From Haliea alexandrii (lineage in GTDB: Bacteria; Pseudomonadota; Gammaproteobacteria; Pseudomonadales; Halieaceae): a stretch of 64,000 nt of DNA. Shown one piece after another: positions 30,729 to 39,623 of this stretch. The DNA lies in the NCBI RefSeq assembly GCF_003719295.1, contig NZ_RFLW01000001.1, positions 1,444,955 through 1,508,954 of the forward strand, in the 5' to 3' direction. The notes beneath the pieces were generated by a model, which ran no database searches, was not told where the DNA came from, and was given only the letters and a program-made list of their open reading frames with translations. A program made the translations under genes and the position numbers. Positions within the stretch are counted from its first letter, which is position 1. Each line of letters begins with the position of its first letter.

Positions 30729-31222
30729 CGAAACAGCTTGCGCGCGGCGGCGGGAGCCTGGCCACGCTTTTGTTCTCGCTGCGCCTGCAGCAACAGGTTG
30801 CGCAGGTGTTGACGATCGGTTGCCGGCCAGCGCTCCACCACGTCCCCGATGGTGTCCGGGCCCTCTTTGAGGAGCCGGTCACGCAACTGTTCCAGCCCCT
30901 TGAAGTGCGCTGCATGGCGGTGCTGTTCCTGATCCATGGCACTGAGTGCCGCGGCTATGGGTTCGGCGTCGATGTCGCGCATGAGCTTGCCGATAAACTG
31001 CAGGTGACGGCGGCGTGCGCTGTTGGAGGATATCCGCTGCGCTTCGTGAATGGCCTCCAGCAATCGCGCATCTTCAATGGGGACGTTCTGCAGCTGTTTG
31101 TCACTGAGTGCGGTGAGTGCCTCGCCGAGTTGCTGCAGCGCGGTCATGCGCCGCTTGAGCTCACTTTTACTCGGCGGCTCCAGTGCATCGGGGTCATCGT
31201 GCGGGGGGGTGTAATCAGGCAT
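30656..31222 (-). CDS. yjgA: Ribosome-associated protein YjgA (DarP)
   Basis: A 188-residue, highly charged helical protein that binds late 50S assembly intermediates. The features SKSELKRRMTALQQLGEAL, the RRRHLQFIGKLMRDID stretch and RHLRNLLLQAQREQK are typical. The ATG at 31222 gives the normal start; the open frame runs 14 codons further up without support. The start overlaps the mgtE stop by 8 nt and its last 73 nt overlap convergent yhdP. The overlapping tail (EGAAPEAGDDDAS) is low-complexity. Confidence 0.93.
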   Translation of the reverse strand: MPDYTPPHDDPDALEPPSKSELKRRMTALQQLGEALTALSDKQLQNVPIEDARLLEAIHEAQRISSNSARRRHLQFIGKLMRDIDAEPIAAALSAMDQEQHRHAAHFKGLEQLRDRLLKEGPDTIGDVVERWPATDRQHLRNLLLQAQREQKRGQAPAAARKLFRYLRELSSAAGEGAAPEAGDDDAS

Positions 31223-32564
31223 AGAACCAGGTCGCCAGGCCAAGGAATGAGAAGAATCCAACAACGTCAGTTACCGTGGTCAGCACCACGCCGCCCGCGA
31301 GTGCCGGATCGATTTTCAGCCGCTTGAGCAGCAGCGGCAGGGCAGCGCCGGTGAAGGCGGCAGTCACGAGGTTGATGATGATGGCGAGGGCGATGATCAG
31401 GCCCAGCGTCCAGTCTTGAAACCAGGTGGATGCCGCCACCGCAACTACAGCAGCCCACAGGAGGCCGTTGAGGATGCCGGCCCCCACCTCCCGGTGGATC
31501 AGCCAGGACTCGTTGTTCTTGCTGACCTGGCCGAGAGCAATACCGCGCACCATCACGGTGAGGGTCTGGGTGCCGGCGATTCCCCCCATGGAGGCAACGA
31601 TGGGCATCAATACCGCCAGCGCGACGACTTTCTCGATGGTCTCCTGGAATACGTTGATCACCGATGCAGCGATGAACGCTGTGAGCAGATTGATGCCTAG
31701 CCAGATTGCGCGACGGCTCGCGGTGTTGAGCACCGGCGCGAACGTGTCGGTGTCCTCTGCCAAGCCGGCCATCGAGGTCAACGAGTGATCGGCGTCTTCC
31801 CGAATCACGTCCACCACGTCGTCAATGGTGATACGACCGAGCAGGCGGCCATCGTCATCGACCACGGGGGCGGATACCCAGTCGTTGCGCTCAAACAGGC
31901 GCGCCACTTCATCGTCGGGCATGGCGGCAGGAATCGGCGGCACATCGGTGAGCATCATTTCGCGCACGGTGGCCGACGGATCGGATACCAGCAGGGTGTT
32001 CAGCGGCAGCAGCCCGATGAACTGGTCGTTGCGATTCACAACAATCAGGTTGTCGGTCATGGCCGGGATTTCGTTGTGTCGGCGCAGGTAGCGCAGCACC
32101 ACATCCAGCGTCAGTGGCGGACGTATGGTGATGGTGTCCGTGCTCATCAGGCCACCGGCGGTATCGTCCGGGTAGTTCATGACCTGTTCCAGACGGGTGC
32201 GGTCCCGCTGGTCCATCGAGTCGAGAACTTCCCGGGTTACCCGGTCCGGCAGTTGCTGCAGGATATCGGCGAGGTCGTCGTCCTGGAGGTGTTCGGTGAT
32301 CTGTGCGACTTCCGCCGCATCCATATCACTGAGGAAATGCGCACGCAGCTCGTCGCCAAGCTCATTGATGACGTCACCTTCATTCTCCAGCTCCACCATC
32401 TGCCAGAGAATGTGGCGGAATTTGGGCGGAGAGGATTCCAACAGGTGCGCAACATCGGCGGCGGGGAGCCCGTTGAGCATGCGCTTGACGTCTGCAAACG
32501 TGCCACTCCCCAGCGCCTGGGACAGGCGTTCAAGTCTTGCCTGTGATGATGAGGGCTGCGCCAT
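31215..32564 (-). CDS. mgtE: MgtE-type magnesium transporter
   Basis: Magnesium channel/transporter of 449 residues with the full family layout: an N-terminal helical superhelix domain (about 1-130), two CBS domains that sense magnesium (about 135-255) and a five-helix pore (about 285-449). The acidic DVVDVIREDADHS linker between CBS and pore is present, as is the pore-lining PIVASMGGIAGTQTLTV. The gene lies between ptsO and yjgA in the rpoN-linked operon, separated from ptsO by 96 nt. Confidence 0.95.
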   Translation of the reverse strand: MAQPSSSQARLERLSQALGSGTFADVKRMLNGLPAADVAHLLESSPPKFRHILWQMVELENEGDVINELGDELRAHFLSDMDAAEVAQITEHLQDDDLADILQQLPDRVTREVLDSMDQRDRTRLEQVMNYPDDTAGGLMSTDTITIRPPLTLDVVLRYLRRHNEIPAMTDNLIVVNRNDQFIGLLPLNTLLVSDPSATVREMMLTDVPPIPAAMPDDEVARLFERNDWVSAPVVDDDGRLLGRITIDDVVDVIREDADHSLTSMAGLAEDTDTFAPVLNTASRRAIWLGINLLTAFIAASVINVFQETIEKVVALAVLMPIVASMGGIAGTQTLTVMVRGIALGQVSKNNESWLIHREVGAGILNGLLWAAVVAVAASTWFQDWTLGLIIALAIIINLVTAAFTGAALPLLLKRLKIDPALAGGVVLTTVTDVVGFFSFLGLATWFYA

Positions 32565-32660
32565 GAGTCACGAATCCGCGGAAATAGGGCTGGTGGCAGT
32601 GAGTGCGGGATTATCCGGCAAAGCGACCGGCGGAACAACGTGGCAGCGGGTCAGTGTGAC

Positions 32661-32930
32661 CTATTCACCTTCGTCGAAGCGGTTCTCGACCAGTGTGCGC
32701 AGGGCCGCCAGCGCGGCCTCCTCATCGTGGCCGTCCACTTCGATGTCGAGCACGGTACCCTGGCCGGCTGCCAGCATCATCATGGACATGATGCTTTTGC
32801 CGTCGACCATCTCGCCATCGCGACCCGCCCTGACGCTGCTGCTGTAGGCGGCGGTGCAGCTGACAAACTTGGCCGCCGCGCGCGCGTGCAGGCCGAGTTT
32901 GTTGATGATGGTCAATTGTGTCTGTATCAC
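32661..32930 (-). CDS. ptsO: Nitrogen-PTS phosphocarrier NPr
   Basis: HPr-like phosphocarrier of the regulatory nitrogen PTS: it takes phosphate from PtsP and passes it to PtsN. The 89 residues have the active His15 in LGLHARAAAKFV and the regulatory-site Ser46 in DGKSIMSMMMLAA. The GTG at 32930 gives normal length and lies 2 nt after the rapZ stop; the open frame continues upstream into rapZ but without homology. Location after rapZ and ptsN is characteristic. Confidence 0.95.
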   Translation of the reverse strand: MIQTQLTIINKLGLHARAAAKFVSCTAAYSSSVRAGRDGEMVDGKSIMSMMMLAAGQGTVLDIEVDGHDEEAALAALRTLVENRFDEGE

Positions 32931-32932
32931 GT

Positions 32933-33787
32933 CTACTGCAGTTCCCGGTGTCGAATGTGAACCTGCGGGTACTGCTCCTTGTAGTGCCGGTAGAGCCTGG
33001 CCGCAAGATATACTGACCGATGTTGACCACCGGTACAACCGATCGCCACGGTCATATAGCTGCGGTTACTGTCACGGTAGCTGGGGAGCCAGCGGTCCAG
33101 GTAGGCGCAAATACTGTCGAACAGATCGCCGGTCATCGCCTGGGATTCAAGGAAGTCGCGCACCTCCGGGTCGAGCCCGTTCTGCAGACGCAGTTCCTTC
33201 ACCCAGTGCGGGTTGGGTAGCATGCGCACATCGAACACCAGGTCGGCATCGGTGGGTACGCCGCGCTTGAAGCCGAACGACTGAATCAGCAACGACATGC
33301 TGCCCGAACTTTCGCCAATCAAGCGCTGGCGCACAGCGTCGCGCAGTTCATAAATGGTCATCTGGCTGGTGTCCAGCACCAGCGCTGCAGCGCTGGCAAT
33401 AGGCTCCAGCAGTTCGCGCTCGCGCTCGATGGCCTCAGCGAGTGGCATTTGCTCGCCGCTCAGCGGGTGTTTGCGCCGGGTTTCGCTGAAACGCTTGATC
33501 AGCACGCTGTCCTGCGCTTCGAGGAACAGGATCTCGCTGTTTACCGTGTCCGGCAGCGCATCGACAATGGCGTTGAAATCCTCAAGGTTACGCCAGGCAT
33601 TGCGCGCATCGATGCACACCGCTGCGCCGCGAAAGTGCTCGAACCCCGGACGGCTGGCCTCATCCACAAGTGCCGGCAGCAATGCGGCTGGCAGGTTGTC
33701 GATGCAGTAGAAGCCCTCGTCCTCAAGCTGGTGTAGCGCTGTGCTCTTGCCCGACCCTGAGCGCCCGGAAATGATGACCAGATGCAT
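32933..33787 (-). CDS. rapZ: RNase adapter protein RapZ
   Basis: Nucleotide-binding protein that senses glucosamine-6-phosphate and directs small RNA GlmZ to RNase E in enterics. The 284 residues show the Walker A ISGRSGSGKSTAL, a Walker B-like region, and the C-terminal domain with VAIGCTGGQHRSVYLA, which binds the sugar phosphate. Whether GlmZ-like RNAs exist here is unknown. It lies 8 nt after ptsN. Confidence 0.95.
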   Translation of the reverse strand: MHLVIISGRSGSGKSTALHQLEDEGFYCIDNLPAALLPALVDEASRPGFEHFRGAAVCIDARNAWRNLEDFNAIVDALPDTVNSEILFLEAQDSVLIKRFSETRRKHPLSGEQMPLAEAIERERELLEPIASAAALVLDTSQMTIYELRDAVRQRLIGESSGSMSLLIQSFGFKRGVPTDADLVFDVRMLPNPHWVKELRLQNGLDPEVRDFLESQAMTGDLFDSICAYLDRWLPSYRDSNRSYMTVAIGCTGGQHRSVYLAARLYRHYKEQYPQVHIRHRELQ

Positions 33788-33795
33788 GGTTTAGG

Positions 33796-34254
33796 TCAGG
33801 CCTGCCATTCGGTAGCGCGCTGGAACAGTGCGCGGCTATCCGGTGCGTCGCGCAGGGTTTCGCAGAAGCTGGACTGACTGAAAAGCCGGGCGATGCGGGC
33901 GAGAATGTCCAGATGGGTCTGGTGTGCCTCTTCGGGTACCAACAGCACGAACAGGATGTCCACCGGCAGATCATCCGGCGCATCAAAATCGATGGGTTCT
34001 TCAAGCGTCACCAGGCAACCGATGGGCTGACTGCAGTTGGCGATGCGGCAATGTGGTATGGCGATGCCCGCACCGAGGCCGGTGCTGCCGAGGCGCTCGC
34101 GCGCGATGAGCTGGGCGAAGATGTCTGCCTCGGTAATTCCCGGGCTGTCCTCGCTCACCACGCTGGCCAGCGTTTCGAAAAGCCGTTTTTTGCTGCTGCC
34201 GGGGGCCCGGCAAACCGTGCGCCCCGGCGTCAGCAGTTCAGAGAGAACATGCAT
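33796..34254 (-). CDS. ptsN: Nitrogen-PTS EIIA component
   Basis: Phosphate-accepting regulator of the nitrogen PTS that controls potassium transport and other processes by binding partners. The 152-residue EIIA domain has the phosphorylated His68 in AIPHCRI. An AGGAA site precedes the ATG. It follows hpf by 9 nt and precedes rapZ and ptsO, which encodes its phosphate donor. Confidence 0.95.
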   Translation of the reverse strand: MHVLSELLTPGRTVCRAPGSSKKRLFETLASVVSEDSPGITEADIFAQLIARERLGSTGLGAGIAIPHCRIANCSQPIGCLVTLEEPIDFDAPDDLPVDILFVLLVPEEAHQTHLDILARIARLFSQSSFCETLRDAPDSRALFQRATEWQA

Positions 34255-34263
34255 GGAAAATTC

Positions 34264-34551
34264 CTAACGGGCTCTCGCCTTCTCTTTGTGTTTAATGAGT
34301 TGACGGTCGAGTTTGTCCGCCAGTGCATCAATGGCGGCGTACATGTCCTCCGATTCCGCTGCGGCAAAGATGTCCGCTCCGGAGATGTGAATATTGGCTT
34401 CCGCCTTCTGTACCATTTTTTCTACAATCAGGGTGACTTCGGTGTTGGTTATCTGGTCGAAATGTCGCTGCAGGCGCTCGAACTTACTTTCTACATACTC
34501 ACGCAGCGCGTTGGTAACCTCTACGTGGTGGCCGCTGACGTTCAATTGCAT
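34264..34551 (-). CDS. hpf: Ribosome hibernation promoting factor (short form)
   Basis: Binds the 30S decoding region in stationary phase and promotes 100S ribosome dimers. The 95-residue protein starts MQLNVSGHHVEVTNALREYV and has the VEKMVQKAEANIHISG strand region. The short form lacks the C-terminal dimerisation domain of long HPF. The ATG at 34551 has AGGAG 5 nt upstream. It follows rpoN, as in most Gammaproteobacteria. Confidence 0.95.
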   Translation of the reverse strand: MQLNVSGHHVEVTNALREYVESKFERLQRHFDQITNTEVTLIVEKMVQKAEANIHISGADIFAAAESEDMYAAIDALADKLDRQLIKHKEKARAR

Positions 34552-34659
34552 ACCTGACTCCTTCTTCACATGAAACCCGGGCTGGCCGCCCGGAACCGGC
34601 GTGTCGCTGACGATTGGCGGCACACCTGACAACGTACTGCAGAACAGTACACTGATAGT

Positions 34660-36153
34660 CTAGACCAATCTCTTGCGCTCATTGGATGGCGGGATCATCA
34701 GCATCTCGCGGTACTTGGCCACGGTGCGCCGCGCCACCTGCAGACCCTGTTCCTCCAGCACGCCGGCAATCTTGCTGTCGCTCAGCGGCTTGCGTGGGTT
34801 CTCCGCTGCCACCAGCTTGCGAATCAGGGCCTTGATGGCGGTGGAAGAGGCCTCGCCTCCCTCGGTTGTGCCCACGTGGCTGGAAAAGAAATACTTCAGC
34901 TCGAAGATGCCCCGTGGCGTGTGCATGTACTTGCGCGTTGTGGCGCGGGATATGGTGGATTCGTGCATCTCGATGGCCTCGGCGATGTCGTGTAGCACGA
35001 GGGGCTTCATGGCTTCCTCGCCAAACTCGAGAAAGTTGCGCTGATGTTCCACAATCTTGCTGGCCACCTTCATCAGGGTTTCGTTGCGGCTGTGTAGACT
35101 CTTCAGAAACCAGCGCGCTTCCTGCAGGTTGTCCTTGAGGAAGGTGTTGTCGGCGCTGCTGTCCGCGCGGCGAATCAGGCTCGCGTAGCCGTCGTTGATA
35201 CGCAGTTTCGGTGCGATGTCAGGGTTGAGTTCCACCACCCAGCGGCCGTTGCGCTTGCTCACGAATACATCGGGTACGACGTATTCCGTGGTGTCCTCGC
35301 CAACACCTTGGCCGGGGTTCGGGTCCAGCGTGCGAATCAGGTCGAGGACGGCTTTCAGCTGCTCTTCCGTGAGGCGCATGCGGCGCATGATCTGCTTGTA
35401 GTCGCCGCTGCCCAGCTGTGCCATGTGCCGGCTTATCATCAGCCGCGCCTGTTCAGCGCAGGGCGTAGTGGCTGGCAACTGCTGCAGCTGCACCAGCAGG
35501 CATTCCTGCAGGTCGCGCGTGCAGACTCCCGCGGGCTCGAATTGCTGCAGGCAATGCAGCACGGCGACGACTTCGTCGAGGTCGATATCCAGTTCCGGTG
35601 TGAGCGCCTCGTGAATGTCCTCGACAGAGCTCTGCAGGCGCCCGTTGGCATCGGTGGCGTCGATGATCGCCATGGCAATAATGCGGTCGGTGTCAGACAG
35701 CCGGGTCAGGTTGAGCTGCCACAGTAATTGGTCCTGCAGGCTGTCGCGCGCGTTGTTGCGGGCGTCGAAGTCGCCATCGAAGGCATCGTCGCCCTGACTG
35801 GCCGGGGCTGAGGAGGAGGGCAGCAGGTCATCCCACTGGGTGTCGACGGGGAGCTCGTCAGGCAGGTTATCGGTTTGCCACTCCTCGGTGCTGGCGCTGG
35901 TATCGCGCTCGGGCGCCGCGTGCTCCGCGCCTGTCTCGCCGTTGGACTGGCTGTTCTCTGTGGCCTGCGCGCTGGCTTCCGCCTCGGCATCGTAGTCGTC
36001 TTCAGCCAGCTCCAGCAGCGGGTTGCTGTCCAGGGCCTGCTGAATCTCCTGCTGCAAATCCAGGGTGCTCAGCTGAAGCAGCTTGATAGCCTGCTGCAGC
36101 TGAGGCGTCATGGTCAGCTGTTGGCCGAGCTTGAGTTGGAGCGACTGTTTCAT
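34660..36153 (-). CDS. rpoN: RNA polymerase sigma-54 factor
   Basis: Recognises -24/-12 promoters and needs an AAA+ activator. The 497 residues contain the glutamine-rich activator-binding region I ([20 protein letters not shown]), an acidic variable region II (about 55-125), the core-binding region, and the RpoN box [10 protein letters not shown] (about 474-483) that reads the -24 element. The ATG at 36153 is one codon downstream of a TTG. No strong ribosome site is seen. It lies between lptB and hpf, the conserved context. Confidence 0.97.
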   Translation of the reverse strand: MKQSLQLKLGQQLTMTPQLQQAIKLLQLSTLDLQQEIQQALDSNPLLELAEDDYDAEAEASAQATENSQSNGETGAEHAAPERDTSASTEEWQTDNLPDELPVDTQWDDLLPSSSAPASQGDDAFDGDFDARNNARDSLQDQLLWQLNLTRLSDTDRIIAMAIIDATDANGRLQSSVEDIHEALTPELDIDLDEVVAVLHCLQQFEPAGVCTRDLQECLLVQLQQLPATTPCAEQARLMISRHMAQLGSGDYKQIMRRMRLTEEQLKAVLDLIRTLDPNPGQGVGEDTTEYVVPDVFVSKRNGRWVVELNPDIAPKLRINDGYASLIRRADSSADNTFLKDNLQEARWFLKSLHSRNETLMKVASKIVEHQRNFLEFGEEAMKPLVLHDIAEAIEMHESTISRATTRKYMHTPRGIFELKYFFSSHVGTTEGGEASSTAIKALIRKLVAAENPRKPLSDSKIAGVLEEQGLQVARRTVAKYREMLMIPPSNERKRLV

Positions 36154-36292
36154 CAAAGGGCTGAATTCATCCCGGGTACTGCCTCGGGTTGGCGACTGAC
36201 TGCAGTGTAGCGCCGGCGGATGCGGCCACGCAACAGGATGGCGCGAAATTTGCTTAAGCGCTGTCTGGCCCCGTTGGCGGCAGGGCTATGAT

Positions 36293-37018
36293 CTACAGCC
36301 TGAAGTGCTCACCCAGGTACACTTTTCTCACCCGGGGGTTGTCCAGTACCTCCTGCGCGGTGCCTTCGGCAATGATATGACCCTCGCCGACGATGTAGGC
36401 ACGCTCACAGATATCCAGCGTTTCGCGCACGTTGTGGTCGGTAATCAGAACGCCGATACCGCGTTTGCGCAGGTGGATGATGATGTCCTTGATGTCGGAT
36501 ACCGAGATCGGATCGACACCGGCAAATGGCTCATCAAGGAGGATAAAGTCGGGTTCGGTGGCCAGGGCCCGGGCGATTTCCACCCGGCGTCGCTCCCCAC
36601 CGGAAAGGGCCTGTCCGAGGCTGCTGCGCAGGTGGGTCAGGTGGAACTCCTCCAGCAGCCGGTCGCAGTGGGCCAGGCGCTCTGCCTTGCCCAGATCAGG
36701 CCGCGTTTCGAGAATGGCGAGCAGGTTGTCCTGTACGCTGAGCTTGCGAAAAATGGAGGCCTCCTGTGGCAGGTAGCCCAGGCCGCGCCGCGCACGATCA
36801 TGCATCGCCAGAGGGGTGATGTCCTCGCCGTTGAGTTCAATGCGCCCGGCATCCGCGGCGATAATGCCAACCACCATGTAGAAACAGGTCGTCTTGCCGG
36901 CGCCGTTGGGACCCAGCAGCCCCACCACCTGCCCGCTGGACAACTCCAGCGACACATCGATTACAACTTTGCGGCCGCGGTAGGCCTTGGCCAGGTTACT
37001 CGCTTTCAGTTGCGCCAC
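36293..37018 (-). CDS. lptB: LPS-export ABC ATPase LptB
   Basis: ATPase that powers extraction of LPS from the inner membrane with LptF and LptG. The 241 residues have Walker [10 protein letters not shown], signature [15 protein letters not shown], Walker [14 protein letters not shown] and the switch His in [10 protein letters not shown]. The GTG at 37018 gives the E. coli length and has GAAGAGG upstream; it lies inside lptA with a 23-nt overlap. lptF and lptG are not in the window. Confidence 0.97.
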   Translation of the reverse strand: MAQLKASNLAKAYRGRKVVIDVSLELSSGQVVGLLGPNGAGKTTCFYMVVGIIAADAGRIELNGEDITPLAMHDRARRGLGYLPQEASIFRKLSVQDNLLAILETRPDLGKAERLAHCDRLLEEFHLTHLRSSLGQALSGGERRRVEIARALATEPDFILLDEPFAGVDPISVSDIKDIIIHLRKRGIGVLITDHNVRETLDICERAYIVGEGHIIAEGTAQEVLDNPRVRKVYLGEHFRL

Positions 37019-37574
37019 GTGCCGCCTCTTCCCCGTCGCCGTCCAGTGCAGTCGCCGGGATAACGACTTCCACACGGCCGCCATCCTCGCGGCGCCCGGC
37101 ATCGGCCTTGACCCGCTGTTCCGCCATGAAATAGTCGATTGTGTTGCCGGTCACGATGGAGCCTTCCTGCTCGATACGTGCCTCGCGGCTCAGTTTCACC
37201 CGCTCCTGCGACTTGAAATACTCAATGCTGAGCGCTGCGGCATGGATGACGGCCTTGTCCGTGGCGGGCTGCTGTTGCAGCCGTGCGGGGCTGCCTTCAG
37301 CCACGATACGGTCAGCCGCTTCCTGTCGATGAAAGATGGTGAGCTTGTTGGCCTGAATCTGCAGGCTGCCCTGCTGCAGGCGCACATTGCCGGTGTACTC
37401 GGTAAAGCCCTCGCGCTCGTCGCGCAGGGCCTGGTCGGCGCTGATTCGAATTGGCTGCTCGCGATCGCTGGGGAGCGCCTGGGCGGCGCTCGCCAGCAAC
37501 ACTGCTATGACCGCAAGCCCGATGCTGACAGCACGCGGACCAATGCGACTCCCGTCAGGAGCCTTCTGGAACAT
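36996..37574 (-). CDS. lptA: LPS-transport periplasmic protein LptA
   Basis: Forms the periplasmic bridge that carries LPS to the outer membrane. The 192-residue precursor has an N-terminal signal (hydrophobic 17-31, cut after about AQA) and the OstA/LptA beta-jellyroll with [21 protein letters not shown]-like and [12 protein letters not shown] strands. It overlaps lptC by 20 nt at its start and lptB by 23 nt at its end. Confidence 0.94.
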   Translation of the reverse strand: MFQKAPDGSRIGPRAVSIGLAVIAVLLASAAQALPSDREQPIRISADQALRDEREGFTEYTGNVRLQQGSLQIQANKLTIFHRQEAADRIVAEGSPARLQQQPATDKAVIHAAALSIEYFKSQERVKLSREARIEQEGSIVTGNTIDYFMAEQRVKADAGRREDGGRVEVVIPATALDGDGEEAARGATESE

Positions 37575-38115
37575 AGATACCCTCCACGCCAGGCGTCAGG
37601 CGTATGGTTTGATGCTTCAGGTCTGCGTACATCCCGTCGGCGGTAAGCACATTGTTGCCCTGCGTCAGCTTTACCGGCACTTCTGACTTCGCCCTGCGTT
37701 GTTGCAGGTGCAGTGTCATGGCTCTGGTTTCAAGCACGCCGCCGGCCTTGTCGTCGGTCAGCACCACGTCTTCGCGCAGGATAAGCACGCTGGTGCGGTG
37801 CTTGAGCCTGCCCCGTGCGGCGCTGGCCGACCAGGTCTGGTTATCGCCATCGTGGGAATAGAATCTCGGCTCGACCAGGTCTGAGACTTGCGTATCAGCG
37901 ATATGTTCCACCCGCGCGGCTTCCATGACCTGGGTCAGCGAACCGTTCTCCGCATAGGTCAGGCTGCGCGAGTTTAACAGATAGGTTTGCACAATATCGG
38001 CCGGCTGCGCGGCCGGGCGCCGCTCCAGGGGGCCACCGCCGGTGAACCCGAGATACCAGGCGGCAACGCCTACCAGTGCAACCGCCAGCAGCCATGGACG
38101 CTTACGGCGCTCCAT
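37555..38115 (-). CDS. lptC: LPS-transport protein LptC
   Basis: Single-pass inner-membrane protein that receives LPS from LptBFG and hands it to LptA. The 186 residues have one N-terminal helix (about 8-24) then a periplasmic beta domain with DVVLTDDKAGGVLETRAMTL and GMYADLKHQTIRLTPGVEG. The ATG at 38115 overlaps the kdsC stop by 4 nt; the longer open frame is antisense-like arginine-rich and rejected. Confidence 0.92.
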   Translation of the reverse strand: MERRKRPWLLAVALVGVAAWYLGFTGGGPLERRPAAQPADIVQTYLLNSRSLTYAENGSLTQVMEAARVEHIADTQVSDLVEPRFYSHDGDNQTWSASAARGRLKHRTSVLILREDVVLTDDKAGGVLETRAMTLHLQQRRAKSEVPVKLTQGNNVLTADGMYADLKHQTIRLTPGVEGIYVPEGS

Positions 38116-38654
38116 CAGCCGAACTCCGCCAGCAGGTTGTCCCATTGTCCCCGTGCATGCAGCAACCATTCGGCGGCTTCGCGCACAGCACCCGCGCCGC
38201 CGGGGGCGACGCTGCACCAGTCTGCGGCGGCGCGTACGTCGGTGACGGCATCGGCTACCGTCAACCCCAGGCCCGCGGCACGTATGGCGGCGAGGTCGGG
38301 CAGATCGTCCCCCATGTACGCGCACTCCGCGAGGGTGAGACCCAGTCGTGCGCAGAGCTCCTGCAATGCGCTGAGTTTGTCGTCACGGCCCTCCATCAGC
38401 TCGACGATGCCGAGTTCGCGGGCGCGCCGGGCGACCATCTCGGAGCGTCGACCGGTAATGATCGCTACCTGTACGCCACAGCGTTGCAACAGTTTGATTC
38501 CGAGTCCATCCTTGATATTGAAGGACTTCAGCTCGCTGCCATCGCTGGCATACGTCACGCGGCCATCGCTGAGCACGCCGTCAACGTCCAGTGCCAACAG
38601 TTGCACGGCCAGAGCCGGGTGTGGCGCAGTGGCCATATCAGGCGATGCCCGCAT
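38115..38654 (-). CDS. kdsC: KDO-8-phosphate phosphatase
   Basis: Removes phosphate from KDO 8-phosphate, giving the inner-core sugar of LPS. The 179-residue HAD-family protein has no cap domain and shows the nucleophile Asp23 and Asp25 in LALDVDGVLSDG, and the later GDDLPDLAAI metal motif. The start overlaps the kdsD stop by 17 nt; ATG at 38636, one base after that stop, is an equally good start. Confidence 0.95.
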   Translation of the reverse strand: MRASPDMATAPHPALAVQLLALDVDGVLSDGRVTYASDGSELKSFNIKDGLGIKLLQRCGVQVAIITGRRSEMVARRARELGIVELMEGRDDKLSALQELCARLGLTLAECAYMGDDLPDLAAIRAAGLGLTVADAVTDVRAAADWCSVAPGGAGAVREAAEWLLHARGQWDNLLAEFG

Positions 38655-39615
38655 GCAACAGGTTCATCAAATGAACGACGCCGACCATGTGGTCACCGCG
38701 TTGTACCACAAGGGAGGTGATCTTGTTTTCCTCCATGATGCGCAGGGCCTCCGCCGCCAGCATGTTGGGGCCAATGGTCTTGGCGCCCCGCGTCATGAGC
38801 TCGCTGATGGGGGTGTTGCGCACGTCCACGGCCTCATCCAGCGCTCGCCGCAAGTCGCCATCGGTGAAGATGCCGACCAGCACATCCTCTGGGCCGGTAA
38901 CCGTGGTCATGCCGAGGCCCTTGCGGCTGATCTCCAGCAGCGCGGCGGAGAGTGGGGTGGAGGGTTCCACGCGGGGAATGGCCGTGCCGGTGTGCATGAC
39001 ATCTTCCACCTTGAGCAACAGCTTCTTGCCGAGTGTGCCGCCCGGGTGCGAAAAGGCAAAGTCCTCGGCACTGAAGCCGCGTGCCTCCAAGAGCGCGATA
39101 GCCAGTGCATCGCCCATCACCAGCGCGGTGGTCGTGCTGGAAGTGGGTGCCAGATTGAGCGGGCAGGCCTCGGTGTCGACACCCGTATCGAGGTGGGCGT
39201 CGGATGCTTCAGCGAGCGGTGAGACCGGGTTACCGGTCATGCTGACCAGCGGAATGCCGAGTCGTTTCAGCAGCGGCAACAGGGTGACGACCTCGGGCGA
39301 GCGACCGCTGTTGGACAGTGCAATCACCGCATCATCGGCAGTGATCATGCCGATATCCCCGTGGCTGGCCTCGGCGGGGTGCACATAAAATGCCGGGGTT
39401 CCTGTGCTCGCCAGAGTCGCGGCAATCTTGCTGGCGATATGCCCCGATTTGCCCATACCGGTCACGATCACGCGTCCGGTCACGCCCAGCAGCAACTCAC
39501 AGGCATGAGCGAAGCTCGCGCCGATGCGCGACTCGAGTTGGGCAATGGCATCACGCTCCATGCGAATGGTGCGCTGCGCGGAGGCGATGTGGGCATCGGG
39601 GTCGTGTGCGTGCAT
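38638..39615 (-). CDS. kdsD: D-arabinose 5-phosphate isomerase
   Basis: Converts ribulose 5-phosphate to arabinose 5-phosphate, the first step to KDO. The 325 residues comprise an N-terminal SIS domain (VTGMGKSGHIASKIAATLAS, then ALSNSGRSPEV) and two C-terminal CBS domains. It is followed by kdsC and the lpt genes, so KDO synthesis and LPS export share one operon here. It follows the yrbG-like gene by 8 nt. Confidence 0.96.
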   Translation of the reverse strand: MHAHDPDAHIASAQRTIRMERDAIAQLESRIGASFAHACELLLGVTGRVIVTGMGKSGHIASKIAATLASTGTPAFYVHPAEASHGDIGMITADDAVIALSNSGRSPEVVTLLPLLKRLGIPLVSMTGNPVSPLAEASDAHLDTGVDTEACPLNLAPTSSTTTALVMGDALAIALLEARGFSAEDFAFSHPGGTLGKKLLLKVEDVMHTGTAIPRVEPSTPLSAALLEISRKGLGMTTVTGPEDVLVGIFTDGDLRRALDEAVDVRNTPISELMTRGAKTIGPNMLAAEALRIMEENKITSLVVQRGDHMVGVVHLMNLLHAGIA

Positions 39616-39623
39616 GGCAGGGC

